In this document: positions 49,796 through 60,945 of the stretch, piece after piece
Layout of the letters: each line of letters opens with the position of its first letter
Numbering within the stretch: the stretch's first letter is position 1
Origin: Tretioscincus oriximinensis
Taxonomy: Eukaryota; Chordata; Lepidosauria; Squamata; Gymnophthalmidae
Length of the DNA stretch: 64,000 nucleotides
Direction of reading: 5' to 3'
NCBI GenBank assembly: GCA_022410635.1
Contig: JAJVDF010000133.1
Location: forward strand, 1,583,418 to 1,647,417
The notes under the pieces: model-generated
The model's database searches: none
What the model was told of the DNA's origin: nothing
The model's input: the letters and a program-made list of their open reading frames with translations, nothing else
Translations under genes and position numbers: made by a program

Positions 49796-51169
49796 CCATC
49801 CTCGGAAACAGGAGGCCTTCTTTCTCATTAATTAGAAATATGTTCTTGAACTAAGAAACTGATTGAGACCAAAAAATCTTCATGTAGCTAAACCCTCATG
49901 GTTTAGATCCTTAGTGCCNGCCTGTGTTCTAGCTTTAAAAATAGATGCATGTCACTTGGAGCCCACCACGTGGAAATGTCTAGAACAGCTCGAGCCAAAT
50001 CTCCAAGGCGCAGCCACCCCCTCTGCACACCCACAGTGCCCAGAGTGCTGCCCCTGTAAGCCTGTCTAACTTGTCCCTCATCACACAGGCATAAGGCACT
50101 CAGTGGATCGGTTTGCTTCTGGGGCTGCAGCCAGCCCAGGCTTGACCCTTCTGCAGAGTATTTTTGCTTGGCAATCTGGAGTGGACAAAACGTGTCTCGG
50201 AAACAGAGCAGAATCCCAGCAAAGCTGTGGACCTCTTTGGGCAGATTCCTTTTGTGCAACAGGAACTGCACAACATTGCCAACACGANCAATGGAAACGA
50301 GATGGAAGTCATAAGAACCTCTCCACCCCCACAACCTTGGAAGAGAGCAAGAGTTAACGCTCCTGAGGTCACCTGACCAAGTGTATCTTGGTTCCAGGTA
50401 AGCAGGCACGATTTGGGGGTGAGCCATGGCCATTGGCACACAGCAAGTGCCCCAGGTGACTTTCGGTGCCTTCAGCCAATGGAGACTTTGCAATCGAAGT
50501 GGAAGTACCAAGTCCTGAAGTTCCTCCAGAGCGGTAGCAAAATGCAGTAAATAGCAACACACAGTTCAAAACAAAGGGCACCTGTGATGCTCCTAGCCCT
50601 TTGCAGTGCAACCGAATGCTGCTGCCCCTCCAGTATGCCTTAGCACCCCAGGCCCTCCCCAAAGTCCATCCTTAGCAAAAGTTACAAAAGCTGCAGGCAG
50701 AGCTGTTGCCCATGAGGTAGAAGCAGGCAGAGTGGAGGATGGCTGGTGGGGGACACCTCCTTCTGGGCAAGCTTGAAATTGCCTTGTGTCCTGCACATCT
50801 GGTTGACATCACCTGCACTTGTGGGGTCTCTGCTCCAAACCAGAATTCCAGAGCCTGTGCTGTTGCCCCTGCCAATTCGGTCTCNTATAACTGAAGCTTA
50901 TCTGGACTGCGGGGACCTTGATCGAAGTCCCCAGCACTAAAGGGCTAAATTGTACACCATGTCTTCGTGATTCCTCTTCTGGAAGAGGGAGACAGAGCAG
51001 AGGCAGGCAGGTCCCTTGGCCCTGGTCTTGGGGGGATCCCAAGGCACTCCCTCCTCCTCCTCCTGGCAGAGGGTTCAGATCAGTGTCACTCAGCTCAAGG
51101 GTCTGCAGCCTCCTTCCAGTCTTCCCCCTCCCTCCCCCTGCCAGAAGGCCACAGGCAGCACTTCTGGCC

Positions 51170-54100
51170 CTACGANGTCTGGCACTGGACATTGTGCCGC
51201 AGGGGATCCCCAAGCTCGTCCTCATGGTAGATGTCATGGGGAAAGCTCCGCTCGTGGAAGTGGGGTTGGGGAAAGAACTCCCGCAGTTCCACCTCTTCCA
51301 TGTCTTCCGTGGCCATGACCTCCTCACGGGGTGGAAAGAAGGTCTGGAATTGGCGCATCTGGTGTGGAGGGAGCCAGCCAGGCTCTGGGAACTTCACCTG
51401 GGTTCAGAAAGGAAGAAGGAAAAGGGATGAGAGAGCCTGACACCATGCGTTGTAGGGCTCATTCCCCCAAAGCACAATGGAATGCAGTTGCCTAGCGAGG
51501 CAGTCACCCAGGAAGCCGAGGTGGGAAATAACCAGATCTGTTGGAAAACTAAAGCCTCCCANTGCTGCTGGGGCAAAGGGAAAGAAACAATTCTTTGTTG
51601 CACAGCAAGGCAGGCAAGCCCCAGCTAAGCAGTAATGCCAAGCCACAGTTTGGTCCCATCAGAACACAAGGACACATGAGACGGGAGCTTCTTTCTTAGG
51701 TCCCGCTTTGCAAAAAGCCCCCACAGCTGCACACGGCATACCTTGAACTGAATAATGAGCTTCCCCTTCTGGGTTGGGTTTCGATAGACTGGCATCCCTT
51801 CGTTAGGAATACACTTCACCTCTCCAGGTTTGATAATAGTCCCTGGGGATAGAGAAGAGGCAGGACAAAGGAGGTCTTTAGGGAGTTTGAAAAAACTGGG
51901 CAAGAAGGATGAAGAAAGCTGCTGGGTATAGATAGCCTGCAGCGCATCAGAGCTGGAAGTCATATAGAAATTTAGTTACACCTGCAAGACCCCCTAACAG
52001 GTCCTGCTAGGACTTCAGCCCCAGGGCATTCCCTATCCTGCCTTGTTCCCAAAGAAACACCGTTCTACTGAGCCCATACGCCACGTGGCTGACCTGGCCG
52101 TGAAAAGACGAGGAGCTTCCTGTTGTCAAGGGTCTGAATGACCTGCTTGCAGCCACACAAGGCCTCCATAAGGGTCACTTCCCTCTTGGTAATGAGATCG
52201 TTGCCCTGGCGCTGGAACGCGGGGTGTGCCTTCTGGTCAAGGACGATGACAACGTCTCCAGGTTCAAAGCCAGGCATCTGATCACCCTCCTGGTGAAATG
52301 TGATCTTCTGCCTGTCCGCCATGCCTGTAGGAGCACATGGAAGCTGGCAATGGACTTGGGTGCTCTGGTTACTCTGCCTCCAACAAAACGTGAAGAGGGG
52401 CAGCCCAGCACTATCACCGGCTCCTGCCTACCCATAGAAGACGTAGCCAACAAAGCCTACCTTTGTCCAAGTGAACNTTGAGGAACTTCTTTTCTCGGGT
52501 GACCTTCCTACCATTGCAGGCGAGGCAGCGGTCCAGGGGCCGCATCCATTCCCCTTGGCCTTTGCACTGTGAGCACATGGTCTGGATATGGTGGACCATG
52601 TTTGGTCCCAGCTGGTGAATGATGACCTCTACCCCAGAGCCGTGGCACTTGGAACACCTGGTGTCAAGGCCTTCCCTGCCTCCACGCCCTGAAAAAAGAC
52701 AGCAGAGGTAGCCCAGGACATAGCGTCTGGTCTTCCAACAGCTGGAGGAGAAGAGAGTACGGGTTTCAAAGTTCTGGTGCCCCGATCGCTGCCATGCTTT
52801 AAATACTGTGTGTTAAGAATAGTTTGCCCACCTGTCACAAACTGGCTGCTGTGAATCATGGCAACAGGAACATCATGATGCCCTGAGTGCCCTCCTCAAA
52901 ATACGTCCTTTATACCAAGTGGCTGATTATGCAGGTCAGCCCAGGAGTTCCTGGGTGCTAGCTATTGTCTCTGCCACTGGTCTGTGCAGCTAGTCTCTTT
53001 CATCTCTGGTTATTTCAATACCTTTTGGGGGGGAGGGTTGGGGGGGACTGTACTGGAGTCTCTAGATTACCTCCCCCCCCCCTTTCAAAAGCTAGTTTTC
53101 TGGGTGCAGTGAAGAAAGCAGATGCTCCGGATGTGGGGAGGCAACTCTAGGGTCAGTTGGCCTTGGGGAGAGGGCTGCTTTCACTGTCTCAAGACACTCT
53201 GCNGGTACTCAGAGCTACTCCGTGAAACAGATGGCCACTAACTGCTCTAGTGATTGAACTGATGGGGGCAGATGTTCCTCACCTACAGGCCTTACGTACC
53301 ACCACAGCTTTTGCAGATGACGCTTCTTTGGAGGGAGAGCTTCCGTGTGGCACCATTGTACAGGTCCTCTAGTGTCACAGACAATTGGTGTATGGCTGCC
53401 TTCCCTGAAAACAAGTTAGAAACCCTGCTGGTTATCGAAGGCCTCTACAGTTCAATCACGCGTGGGACGCCAGGCTAAAGTCCTGCTATGCTCAAAGCTC
53501 ATTCAGGGTGGAAGAACATCCCTCCCAGAATCCCAGCAGCTTGATCCGAGCAGTCAGGTAAATAGAAAAAGGCATGAGATCAGCAGCAAAAAGGGGGAGC
53601 AGTATTGAAAACTATTTTAATACACCTCTTCATAGCCATGTTAAGCCCTCAGCTGTTATACAGTGACATAGTGTGACACTGATTCTTACTCCCCCTTGGG
53701 AATGCGCCTTAACTGTGAAGGATGGGGCTTCTTGCCCCAAAAAAGGCTCTTTGTGGGTGACAACAGGCTTGTAGTTCAATGCTGGGATTAATACACACAG
53801 CCTTGTGTTTCCACTGCTCTCCAAGAGCCTGGATCTTTGCCACATGAGTCTCTCACTTGCTCAGATGAGCAACAAGATGGCTGTCTCTTTGGGACAGGAA
53901 GGCGGCGTTTAAAGAGTGTTTACTCAGGCTCAGCATGACTCCGCCACCTCCTTCAAACTGGGGCATGAAGCATTAAGGAAGGGAGAGATTATGGAGAACA
54001 GGATGCAATTATCACAACTGGAATTTGGGCAGGGCTAGGTGCATCACACCCTGACCCGGTTGCAGCAACGGGGAGCTTGGGCAGCCGGTTGTGCCCTCTG

Positions 54101-55039
54101 ATTTCCTGCTTCCCTGGTGAGCACAGGGCAAAGGTGGCGACAGCAGAGCCCATGGCCACCATCCACGCACAGTGGAGGCTCTTGTTTGGAGTTGATTGGG
54201 ACTCCCTTTCTGTACCTGCTAAACGGCAGGGGTGGCTGGCGCTTTGGGGAGCGTTAACCTCTTTTTATTGTGGCTCATGTCTGTCTAAACTGACTAGATG
54301 ATCACCAAGCCACCATCCCTTTCCCTACAATAGGACTCCTCCCACCCTGCCTGAGAGCAGCTGCCCATGACCAGACGGCACGTGCTACTAGTCTGTGGGA
54401 ACAAGGCTTTGATGCTCAGGAAACCACAGAGGCAGAGAAATGAACTGACAGACTGGCTCTCCCTGTCCTCCCAGAGTGACTGGGTTTGCCTGGATTCAGC
54501 CTCTGTCTCCTGTGATCCCACACCTTCCGAGAAAGCCACTCGTCAAGCCTGTTAACAGACCTTAACAGCAAATACCCTCCACCAAAGCAAAGCCCCACCT
54601 TCCTTTGCACCCAAGTACCTCTCCTCTCCACACGGGGTCCATGTGCACGGCCCCCACCTCCAAAGAACAGGTCGAAGATGTCCATTGGGGGGCCGAAGCC
54701 TCCTCTGCCCCCCAAACCCCCTTCTTTCATGGCCCGCTCCCCACCACGGTCATAAAGTGACCTTTTGTGGGGATCTGACAACACTTCATAGGCCTGCGAA
54801 ATCTGCTTAAACTGGAGAAGGAGGGAGAGAAAGGGGGGGGCATTAATGCATGGCCTGTAGCTTCACCCCCCCCCCACCCCTGGCCACCGTTTACCATCTT
54901 GACCTACCCGTTCCCCCTCTGTGGGGTTCTTGTCGGGGTGGTACCTCAGGGCCAGCCGCCGATACGCCCGCTTGATCTCCTCCATGGTTGCACAGGGCTT
55001 GACTCCCAGCAAGTCGTAGTAGCCCGTTTCTTTCACCAT
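51170..55039 (-). CDS. DNAJA-family Hsp40 co-chaperone (DNAJA1/DNAJA4-like), complete coding region in 7 exons
   Basis: A type I J-domain protein that would deliver unfolded clients to Hsp70 and trigger its ATPase. Minus-strand coding exons are 55039-54908, 54811-54619, 53404-53300, 52688-52461, 52324-52094, 51842-51742 and 51397-51170. Phases agree throughout, giving 405 residues against 397 in human DNAJA1 and DNAJA4. The J domain has HPD at 34-36. A Gly/Phe-rich region with [12 protein letters not shown] follows. The zinc-finger region has four CxxC pairs at 139/142, 155/158, 182/185 and 198/201. Then come the client-binding barrels ([27 protein letters not shown]). The last residues are CQTS, a CaaX farnesylation box; the N at 51176 is the third base of ACN, so Thr is certain. 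N at 52477 leaves Lys or Asn. A noncoding first exon probably lies in the CpG island near 57.5 kb. Confidence 0.93.
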
Positions 55040-57455
55040 CTTGTCTTCTACGTTCCCTGGAGCAGAGAACCGGGAAAGCAGCTGAGTGCTTAGACCTCGG
55101 GCCCAGAAGAACCCCTCTGCCTTGCTGTACCAACCTTCAAACCAGCCTCCAGCCCAGAGGGAAAATCCACAGGTAGAGAAAGACCCAAGCACGCACTGGG
55201 ANCAGATCTGGTGCTCTTTCAGGCTCTTTTCCTCCTTCCTTGCTCGCCGTGGAGACACTCCTGCCAGTCAGCCAGCCACCTTCTGCAATGCTGGCCGACG
55301 GGAGCTGCTTTCAGACCCACAGGCTTCTAACTGAAAGGGTTCCCAGAGTGCTAACTGGCTGGAAGGCGTGGGGCGTGAGCCTGACTCCCAAAGTGCTTAT
55401 TACCTGGCCTGCCCCACAGGATGAGTGTGTGTTGCTTTTAAGTCCTGTAGGGCGTGGAGATGGTAGCTGCCACCACCAAAGCCCATAGCAGACCTGCTTG
55501 TCAGCTTTCTCCTCTTTTCTCCCCTCCTAAGTCACTTCCTGGGCCCACCCTGCATGTGCTCCAACGGTTTCAGCTGCCAGCTGGCAGGGCAGACTAGCCC
55601 TGTTCTTGGCAAGGGGTCTTAGTGGGCCACCATGTCCTACACAATGCCTGCTTGCCAGCCTCGTCCCACTAAAGACAGGAAGGCGTGGTTCTGTGGGCTC
55701 AGGCTGTGGTCCCACAATCACCAGGGGACACCAGTGCTTCTTAGCTGGCAGAAAGTGTCGCTTCCATGCCAGCTGGGCAGCAAGCCTCCTTGAGTGAATG
55801 TGACACCCTCCCGGACACAGCAGCAGAAACCAGCACTTCAGAGGGTGTGGGGAGCAGGTAGGGTCCCTCGCCAGAAGCCCCAACCCAAGTCAACCTGTCC
55901 TGCTGCTTCATCCCGGGCAGCACCCACGCCTCAGTCCTGGCTGTCAAGCAGGAAAAGTAGCTGAGCTGCCCTGTCAGCTGTTTTGGAAGCAGCCACGCAG
56001 GAAGCACAGTCCCTCCGCTGGCGAGGGGTGTGCCTTTACTCAGCGGTGTGAAAGCAGCAGGTAGGATCACTGGACTGGCAAAGTCTGGAGTCCCTTTAAT
56101 GCCCTGGAGGAGCCGACNCGACGCAGGGGATGACGGGGTGTGGGGAAAGCCACCCTGTCTGGGCTGTGAACTCATCTGTTGAGGAGGCAGGGATTGGAAG
56201 CATCTCTGGAGGCCCCTTGAGGTTCCCAAGAGCCCATCCAAGGGAGGAAGCGGGCGATGGAGAGCCCAGGGGGGTGGGCCTGACCTGAGGACTTTGCAGG
56301 TGCCCTGCTGACACAGCCAATGCAGGGCTGGGGAAGGGCCCGGGGCCCAAGGTGACCAAGCAGGCCACAAGGACGCTCAGCCCTCGGATGTCTTGCTGGC
56401 AAGATCCATGCAGGGATTTGGGGCCTGAGGATCCTGGGCAGTGGAAACGCCTGAGAGCGGCTTCCCAGGCTGATTTGTCCTGAGTCAGCAGCAGCAGCAG
56501 CGCTTCCTTTGATCTCTGGGACAAAGCTNGGTGTGAAGAGCCGCTCGGGGTCAAAGCGGCACCCGGGGGCAGCAGGCACAGGACTCGCCCCTGTGGCTTG
56601 GCAGCTTCCTCTCTTTGGCGCTGCGTACCACAACGGCAAGGCTGTTTATCTCGGGAGCAGCAGCATCGCTTCGTCTCCTTTGCCTTTGGAAAAACTTCCA
56701 AGCGACTGGCCCGAGGCGCCCGGTGCCAGCCCTCTGCCTTCCGGAGTAACTCCTACACCCCTGTGTGGCCCTCGCTGTTGCCAAGCTGGTGCCCGGTGTA
56801 GCACGCAGGCTCTACTGGCACATTACAGGGAGCTTCTTGCGCCAGCTGGGCAGGGCGACGTTGTACAGCGGCGACTCCCCGGGAGCGTCTCTCCTGGCTC
56901 CTCGGGACGGGGTCCCTCAGCACAGCGGGCGAGAGCCAGATCGCCCCGCCAGCAGGTCCGGGGAGGCGCTCGGCAGCAGCCCCCAATCTCCCGGAGAGGC
57001 CTACAGGAAGCAGCTCATCTCACCCCGTGCGGGAAAGCAGCGAGGAGGGAAAGCTGAAGCCTTCCAGCTCCCGGGGGCTGCGCAGGCCAGTGGAACCCAC
57101 GGGCGTTATGCTTGCTGGCAGCCCCGCCGCGAAGCTGAAGCGCCGGCTGGCCAGATTCCTTCTTGTGCGCTCCTGGTGAGCCGCCCGGGACGCTTCCGCA
57201 GCGCCGAGTCCGAGGGGTCCCTCCCGCCCTGCCCGAGAGGTTGCCAGGGCGTCCCGGGGAGGGCAGGAGGCGCGGGCAGGCACCAGGGCCCTGGAGCCCG
57301 CGGGCAGGCAAGCCCGGCTGATGCGCCAGTGGCCATCGCGGGCGAAAAGGAGGCAGCGGGTGAAGCCCCTCGCGCCCTCCCCAGGAACCACCACCCCCCC
57401 CTGACTGCCGGGAGGGACCAGACGGCCGCTCCGGTCCACCCGCGACACTCACCCG
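55040..57455 (-). other. 5' untranslated exon part and first intron of the DNAJA-family gene
   Basis: Upstream of the start codon, the minus strand has an acceptor CTGCTCCAG at about 55062-55070, so the coding start exon carries about 20 bases of leader. A GTGAGTGTCGCGGG donor at about 57450 in the CpG island would close a first intron of about 2.4 kb. The intron has no recognised gene. Confidence 0.5.
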
Positions 57456-57960
57456 CCGCCGCCACCGCGCCGCGCCCGCCGCCCCTATCGCGTCTCACAG
57501 AAACGCGCTCCGCTTGCGACGGGGCCAGCCGCGCCCCCTCCTATTGGCCGCTCGCCATTCGTCATCCTGCGGCCCGCCTTCCCAGTCGCCCTAGTTACGC
57601 TAACCTGACAGGCAGCTCCGGTCCCGCCTACCTCCAGCCCCGTTTCAGTGGGGGGGAGGACTCGTCGCGCGCGCGCGGATGGGGAATGGGACTGCGCGCT
57701 GGTGCCACGCAGCGGCCCGTTCCGCGGGGTTGGCTCATTGGACGGCGGTGCCAGCCTCTCAGAAAACGCGGCTCCTCCTGGCGTGGGCTGTGGCTGCACT
57801 GCGTCTGCGCGCGCCCCCCGTCCCTATGCCGCCCCCCCCCCCCCAGGAGGAAGGCCCACGTGATCTGGGCGAGAAAGAGCGCCAGGAGACGGCCCGCCTT
57901 CTCCCCCCGGCCCGGTCCACCTGCTGAGCAGTGGGGCCTTCCTTGGCGGAGGCTTTGAGC
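56860..57960 (-). promoter_or_regulatory. CpG island and promoter of the DNAJA-family gene
   Basis: Dense CpG and GC-rich sequence around the predicted first exon. Two plus-strand ATTGG boxes (inverted CCAAT), in CCTATTGGCCG near 57540 and CTCATTGGACG near 57735, sit upstream of the predicted start in the minus direction. No clear array of heat-shock elements was seen. The 397-codon plus-strand frame through the island is probably due to composition. Confidence 0.65.
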
Positions 57961-58028
57961 TCAGTGGCTGCAGCGACTCCAGAATTCCCACGCGGAGGCT
58001 TCCCAAGAGGGGCTCCCGGCGCGCGTTT

Positions 58029-58332
58029 GCACAGGCACGAATGGCTCAGTCGCTTAGGAAACGGTCTCTCACCTGGGAGATGGGGTTTGGAGGCCCTGTA
58101 TGGGACGTGGGGAGGGCTGAGCACCTTCTAGCCTTCAGCTCCAGCCAACCCAGCTATTCGAAAGCAAGAACTGCAAGAAATTGCAACTGACTGCAAGTAG
58201 ATGCATGGGAACCACCAGAGCCTGGTGGGTAAGATAGAATAGATAGACAGCCTGGTGCGGAAGAAAGCTGCTTTGAGTCCCTTTGAAAGGTGAGAAAAGC
58301 CGGGTATAAGAACCCAGTTCTTCATGTTCTTC
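58029..58332 (+). mobile_element. tRNA-derived SINE, family B (plus)
   Basis: Head ACAGGCACGAATGGCTCAG, body with CAAGAAATTGCAACTGACTG, tail GCTTTGAGTCCCTTTGAAAGG and TATAAGAACCCAGTTCTTC. A small internal rearrangement duplicates GCCTGGTG and GATAGA near 58220-58255. Confidence 0.8.
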
Positions 58333-58570
58333 CTCTTTGAAAGGGAGGGTCGCAAGCTGAGTACAGTGAAGGACGTAAAAGGCGAATCTGTCTACTCTCA
58401 GCAGCAGGCGAAAGAGGCAGCACTGAATAGGCTTCATCAGGAAGGCGAAAGGGGCACAAATTTCTTGCAGCTAAAATTAAAACACCCCTGGGCTGGGGGC
58501 AGCAGGTGAGTACAGAGTAAACTAGTGACCCAAGGATTTTGGAACACATCAGAGATCCACGTGGGCCACT

Positions 58571-59692
58571 AAGAACATAAGAACATAAGAAGAGCCATAC
58601 TGGATCAGGCCACAGCCCATCGAGTCCAGCATTCTGTGTCACACAAAGGCCCACCAGATGCACCTGGGCAGTCCGAACAGAGGTAAGCAAAATATGCTGC
58701 TCCTGTTCGTGACTCCCTGCAAATGGTATTTCAAAAGTCCTGCCTGTTGCTCCATCCCGGAGGCTACATCCAGACAACTATCTTAGTATCCATTTATACC
58801 CTTAGTGTCCATAAACCTGTCTAGTCCTGTCTTGAAACTATCCAAGCTGTTAGCTACCACTACCTCTTCAGGAAGTAAATTCCACAGGCCGATGACCCTC
58901 TGGGTGAAAAAATACTTCCCTTTGGCTGTGCTCAGACCTGCTAATTTGAAAGGTTTAGTTCTAGTTCATCAAAGACCCAGGGATTCATGGGGCTTTGGTG
59001 AGGATAAGAACATAGGAACTTAAGAGGAGCCCTGATGAATCAGGCCGCAGTACATGTGGTCCAGCCTTCTGTCTCCGACATTGGCCCACCAATTGCACCT
59101 GGGCAGTCTGGGACAGAATACAGCAAAGCCTCCACCTGTTCCTGACGTCCTGCAAATGGCATTTCAAGACTCCTGCCTGTTGCTCCATCTCAGAGGCAGC
59201 ATCAAGACATCCTTAGCTTCTATGGACTTCTCTAATCCTCTCTTAAAGCTACCTGGGTTTTATCCAGCTACCACCAGCTCTTCTGGAAGTAAATTCGAAA
59301 GGCTGATGACCCTCTAGGTCAGACCTGGGCAAGGGGCGGCCCGAGGGCCACATGCGGCCCTCCTACTGTCTCTGACCGGCCCGGCCCTCTTAGCTCAGAG
59401 TTATATACAGTATTGGGTAGAACTGAGTTAACTATATTAATCCGGCCCTCTAAAACCACCCCAATTTCTCATGCGGCCCCTTGGAAAAAATTAATTGCCC
59501 ACCCCTGCTCTAGGTGAATCACTCTTCTGCCCCTCAGTTTCAAGGAATGCCCCCTGGTCTTAGTGTTGAGCAATAAAGAAAACATTTTTTATCTATACAC
59601 TTTGATCTGATCACCTCCCAAATGTCATCTTTCGAGGCTGAAGAGTCCCAGACATTGCAGCCGGATTTCCTAAGGGATCCCCATCGAGGCAC
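58571..59692 (-). mobile_element. two adjacent CR1-type LINE 3' ends (minus), the second split by an hAT MITE
   Basis: One copy begins AAGAACATAAGAAGAGCC near 58571 and another AAGAACATAGGAACTTAAGAGG near 59003. Both carry the CACCTGGGCAGTC and TGTTGCTCCATC blocks. The second continues after the MITE at 59516 to the antisense of the reverse-transcriptase tail (TTCGAGGCTGAAGAGTCCC) near 59630-59692. Confidence 0.7.
59320..59507. mobile_element. hAT-type MITE with an 8-bp target duplication
   Basis: It starts CAGACCTGGGCAAGGGGCGG and ends TTAATTGCCCACCCCTG. It is flanked by CTCTAGGT at 59312-59319 and 59508-59515. At 188 bp it has no coding capacity. Its ends resemble those of the larger hAT element at 17437, so the two may share a transposase source. 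Confidence 0.87.
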
Positions 59693-59734
59693 CGTTTATG
59701 TTTGGATCTCTTTTCCCCAAACGCAACCACCTCT

Positions 59735-59960
59735 GATTTGTTTTTTATTTATATAAAGGGAGTTACCTTTACAACATATATTTAATTTCTTTCAATCAAG
59801 GGTGACTCGCATAGCTTTTTTGTTGCCTTCTCCACAACTGTGACCGGCCCAAGATCACCCAGGGAGGAGGGAAGGAGCCCAAGAGAAGTGTGTGGAATCA
59901 AACCGGAAGGCTAGCAGGTAGGAGTCCCAACATTGTAACCATTACACCAAACTGGCTCCT
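59735..59960 (-). mobile_element. decayed family A SINE (minus)
   Basis: On the minus strand it has a GAGCCAGTTTGGTGTAATGG head and a weak GGTTTGATTCC B box, followed by degraded CTGGGTGATCTTGGGCC. It is more diverged than the copies at 5597 and 13873. Confidence 0.65.
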
Positions 59961-60520
59961 GCTTAAATTCTGTCTTTTACAGATCAAGGAAAATCAGTCC
60001 CTTGGTGCTATTTCCTTGTTACAGTAAAAAATTAGGATTTTGGAAACGTGTTAAAGCTTGACAAAAGAGTTTGTTCTGTAAAAGTGGTTTCTTGAAAAGC
60101 ACTTTAACCAAAGTATCACGGCCCCCAATATAAGAGCTGCAGGGTGTTGTACCAAAGTAAAAAGAAAAATCCCCTTGACTGTAAGACTCTCGGCCAGTCC
60201 TGTGATAAAACAAATGTCACGATTCTTTTTACAAATTGATCCATTCGTGCCCACCCCTGCACCAATTGCCTTCATACAATTCTTTGCTGTTTTAGTGAGA
60301 AGATGGAAAGCGACGAAACCAATGTTTGTACTTGGGTTGTAATCTTCTCAGGCCCTGTGCCCTAACCCAGTCCTTATTCTGGGCTATATCTTGGGTCAGA
60401 GCTTGGCCATCCACATGCCAGGGCAGACTAGCATATAGAAAGAGAGGCCAGAATAAGGCTCCAGTGGCTCTGCGGCCAGAACATATTGCTTCACCTGCGA
60501 CTGATTTTCAGGCTTGTCAT

Positions 60521-60945
60521 AGAATCATAGGATCATAGAGTTGGAAGGGACCTCCAGGGTCATCAGGTCCAACCCCCTGTTCAATGCAAGATTCATTAAA
60601 CCATCCCAGACAGATCTCTGTTTGAAGACTTCCAGGGAAGGCAAACTCACCACCCCCTGTGGCAAACTGTTCCACTGGTTTATCACCCTGACTGCTAGAA
60701 AGTTTTTTTTCTGATATCTAATCTAAATCTCCTCCCTTGCAGTTTCATTCCATTGTTTCTAGTCCCTCCATGTGCTAATGAGAACAGTGCTGATCCCTCT
60801 GCTCTGTGAAAAGCCCTTCAGATATTTGTAGACAGTTATCAGGTCTCCTCTCAGTCTTCTCTTTTGCAGACTAAACATCCCTAGATCCTTTAACCGTTCC
60901 TCATAGGACATGGTTTCCGGACCACTCACCATCCTTGCTGCTCCA
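60521..60945 (-). mobile_element. CR1 LINE 3' part (minus)
   Basis: It begins ATAGAATCATAGGATCATAG and keeps the whole reversed CR1 3' order: TTGGAAGGGACCTCCAGG, CTGTTCAATGCAAGATTC, CTGTTCCACTGGTTTATC, and then the antisense of the protein end near 60840-60905. It is the cleanest CR1 copy in the window. Confidence 0.85.

Noticed and set aside
56765..57958. 397-codon plus-strand open frame near the DNAJA promoter
   Set aside because: It lies in a CpG island where stop codons are rare. The peptide is rich in Ala, Arg, Pro and Gly with no family motif, and comparable frames exist on the other strand.
57960..57980. heat-shock element in the DNAJA promoter (CCAGAATTCCC)
   Set aside because: It has GAATTC but not the spaced nGAAn/nTTCn array needed for HSF binding.
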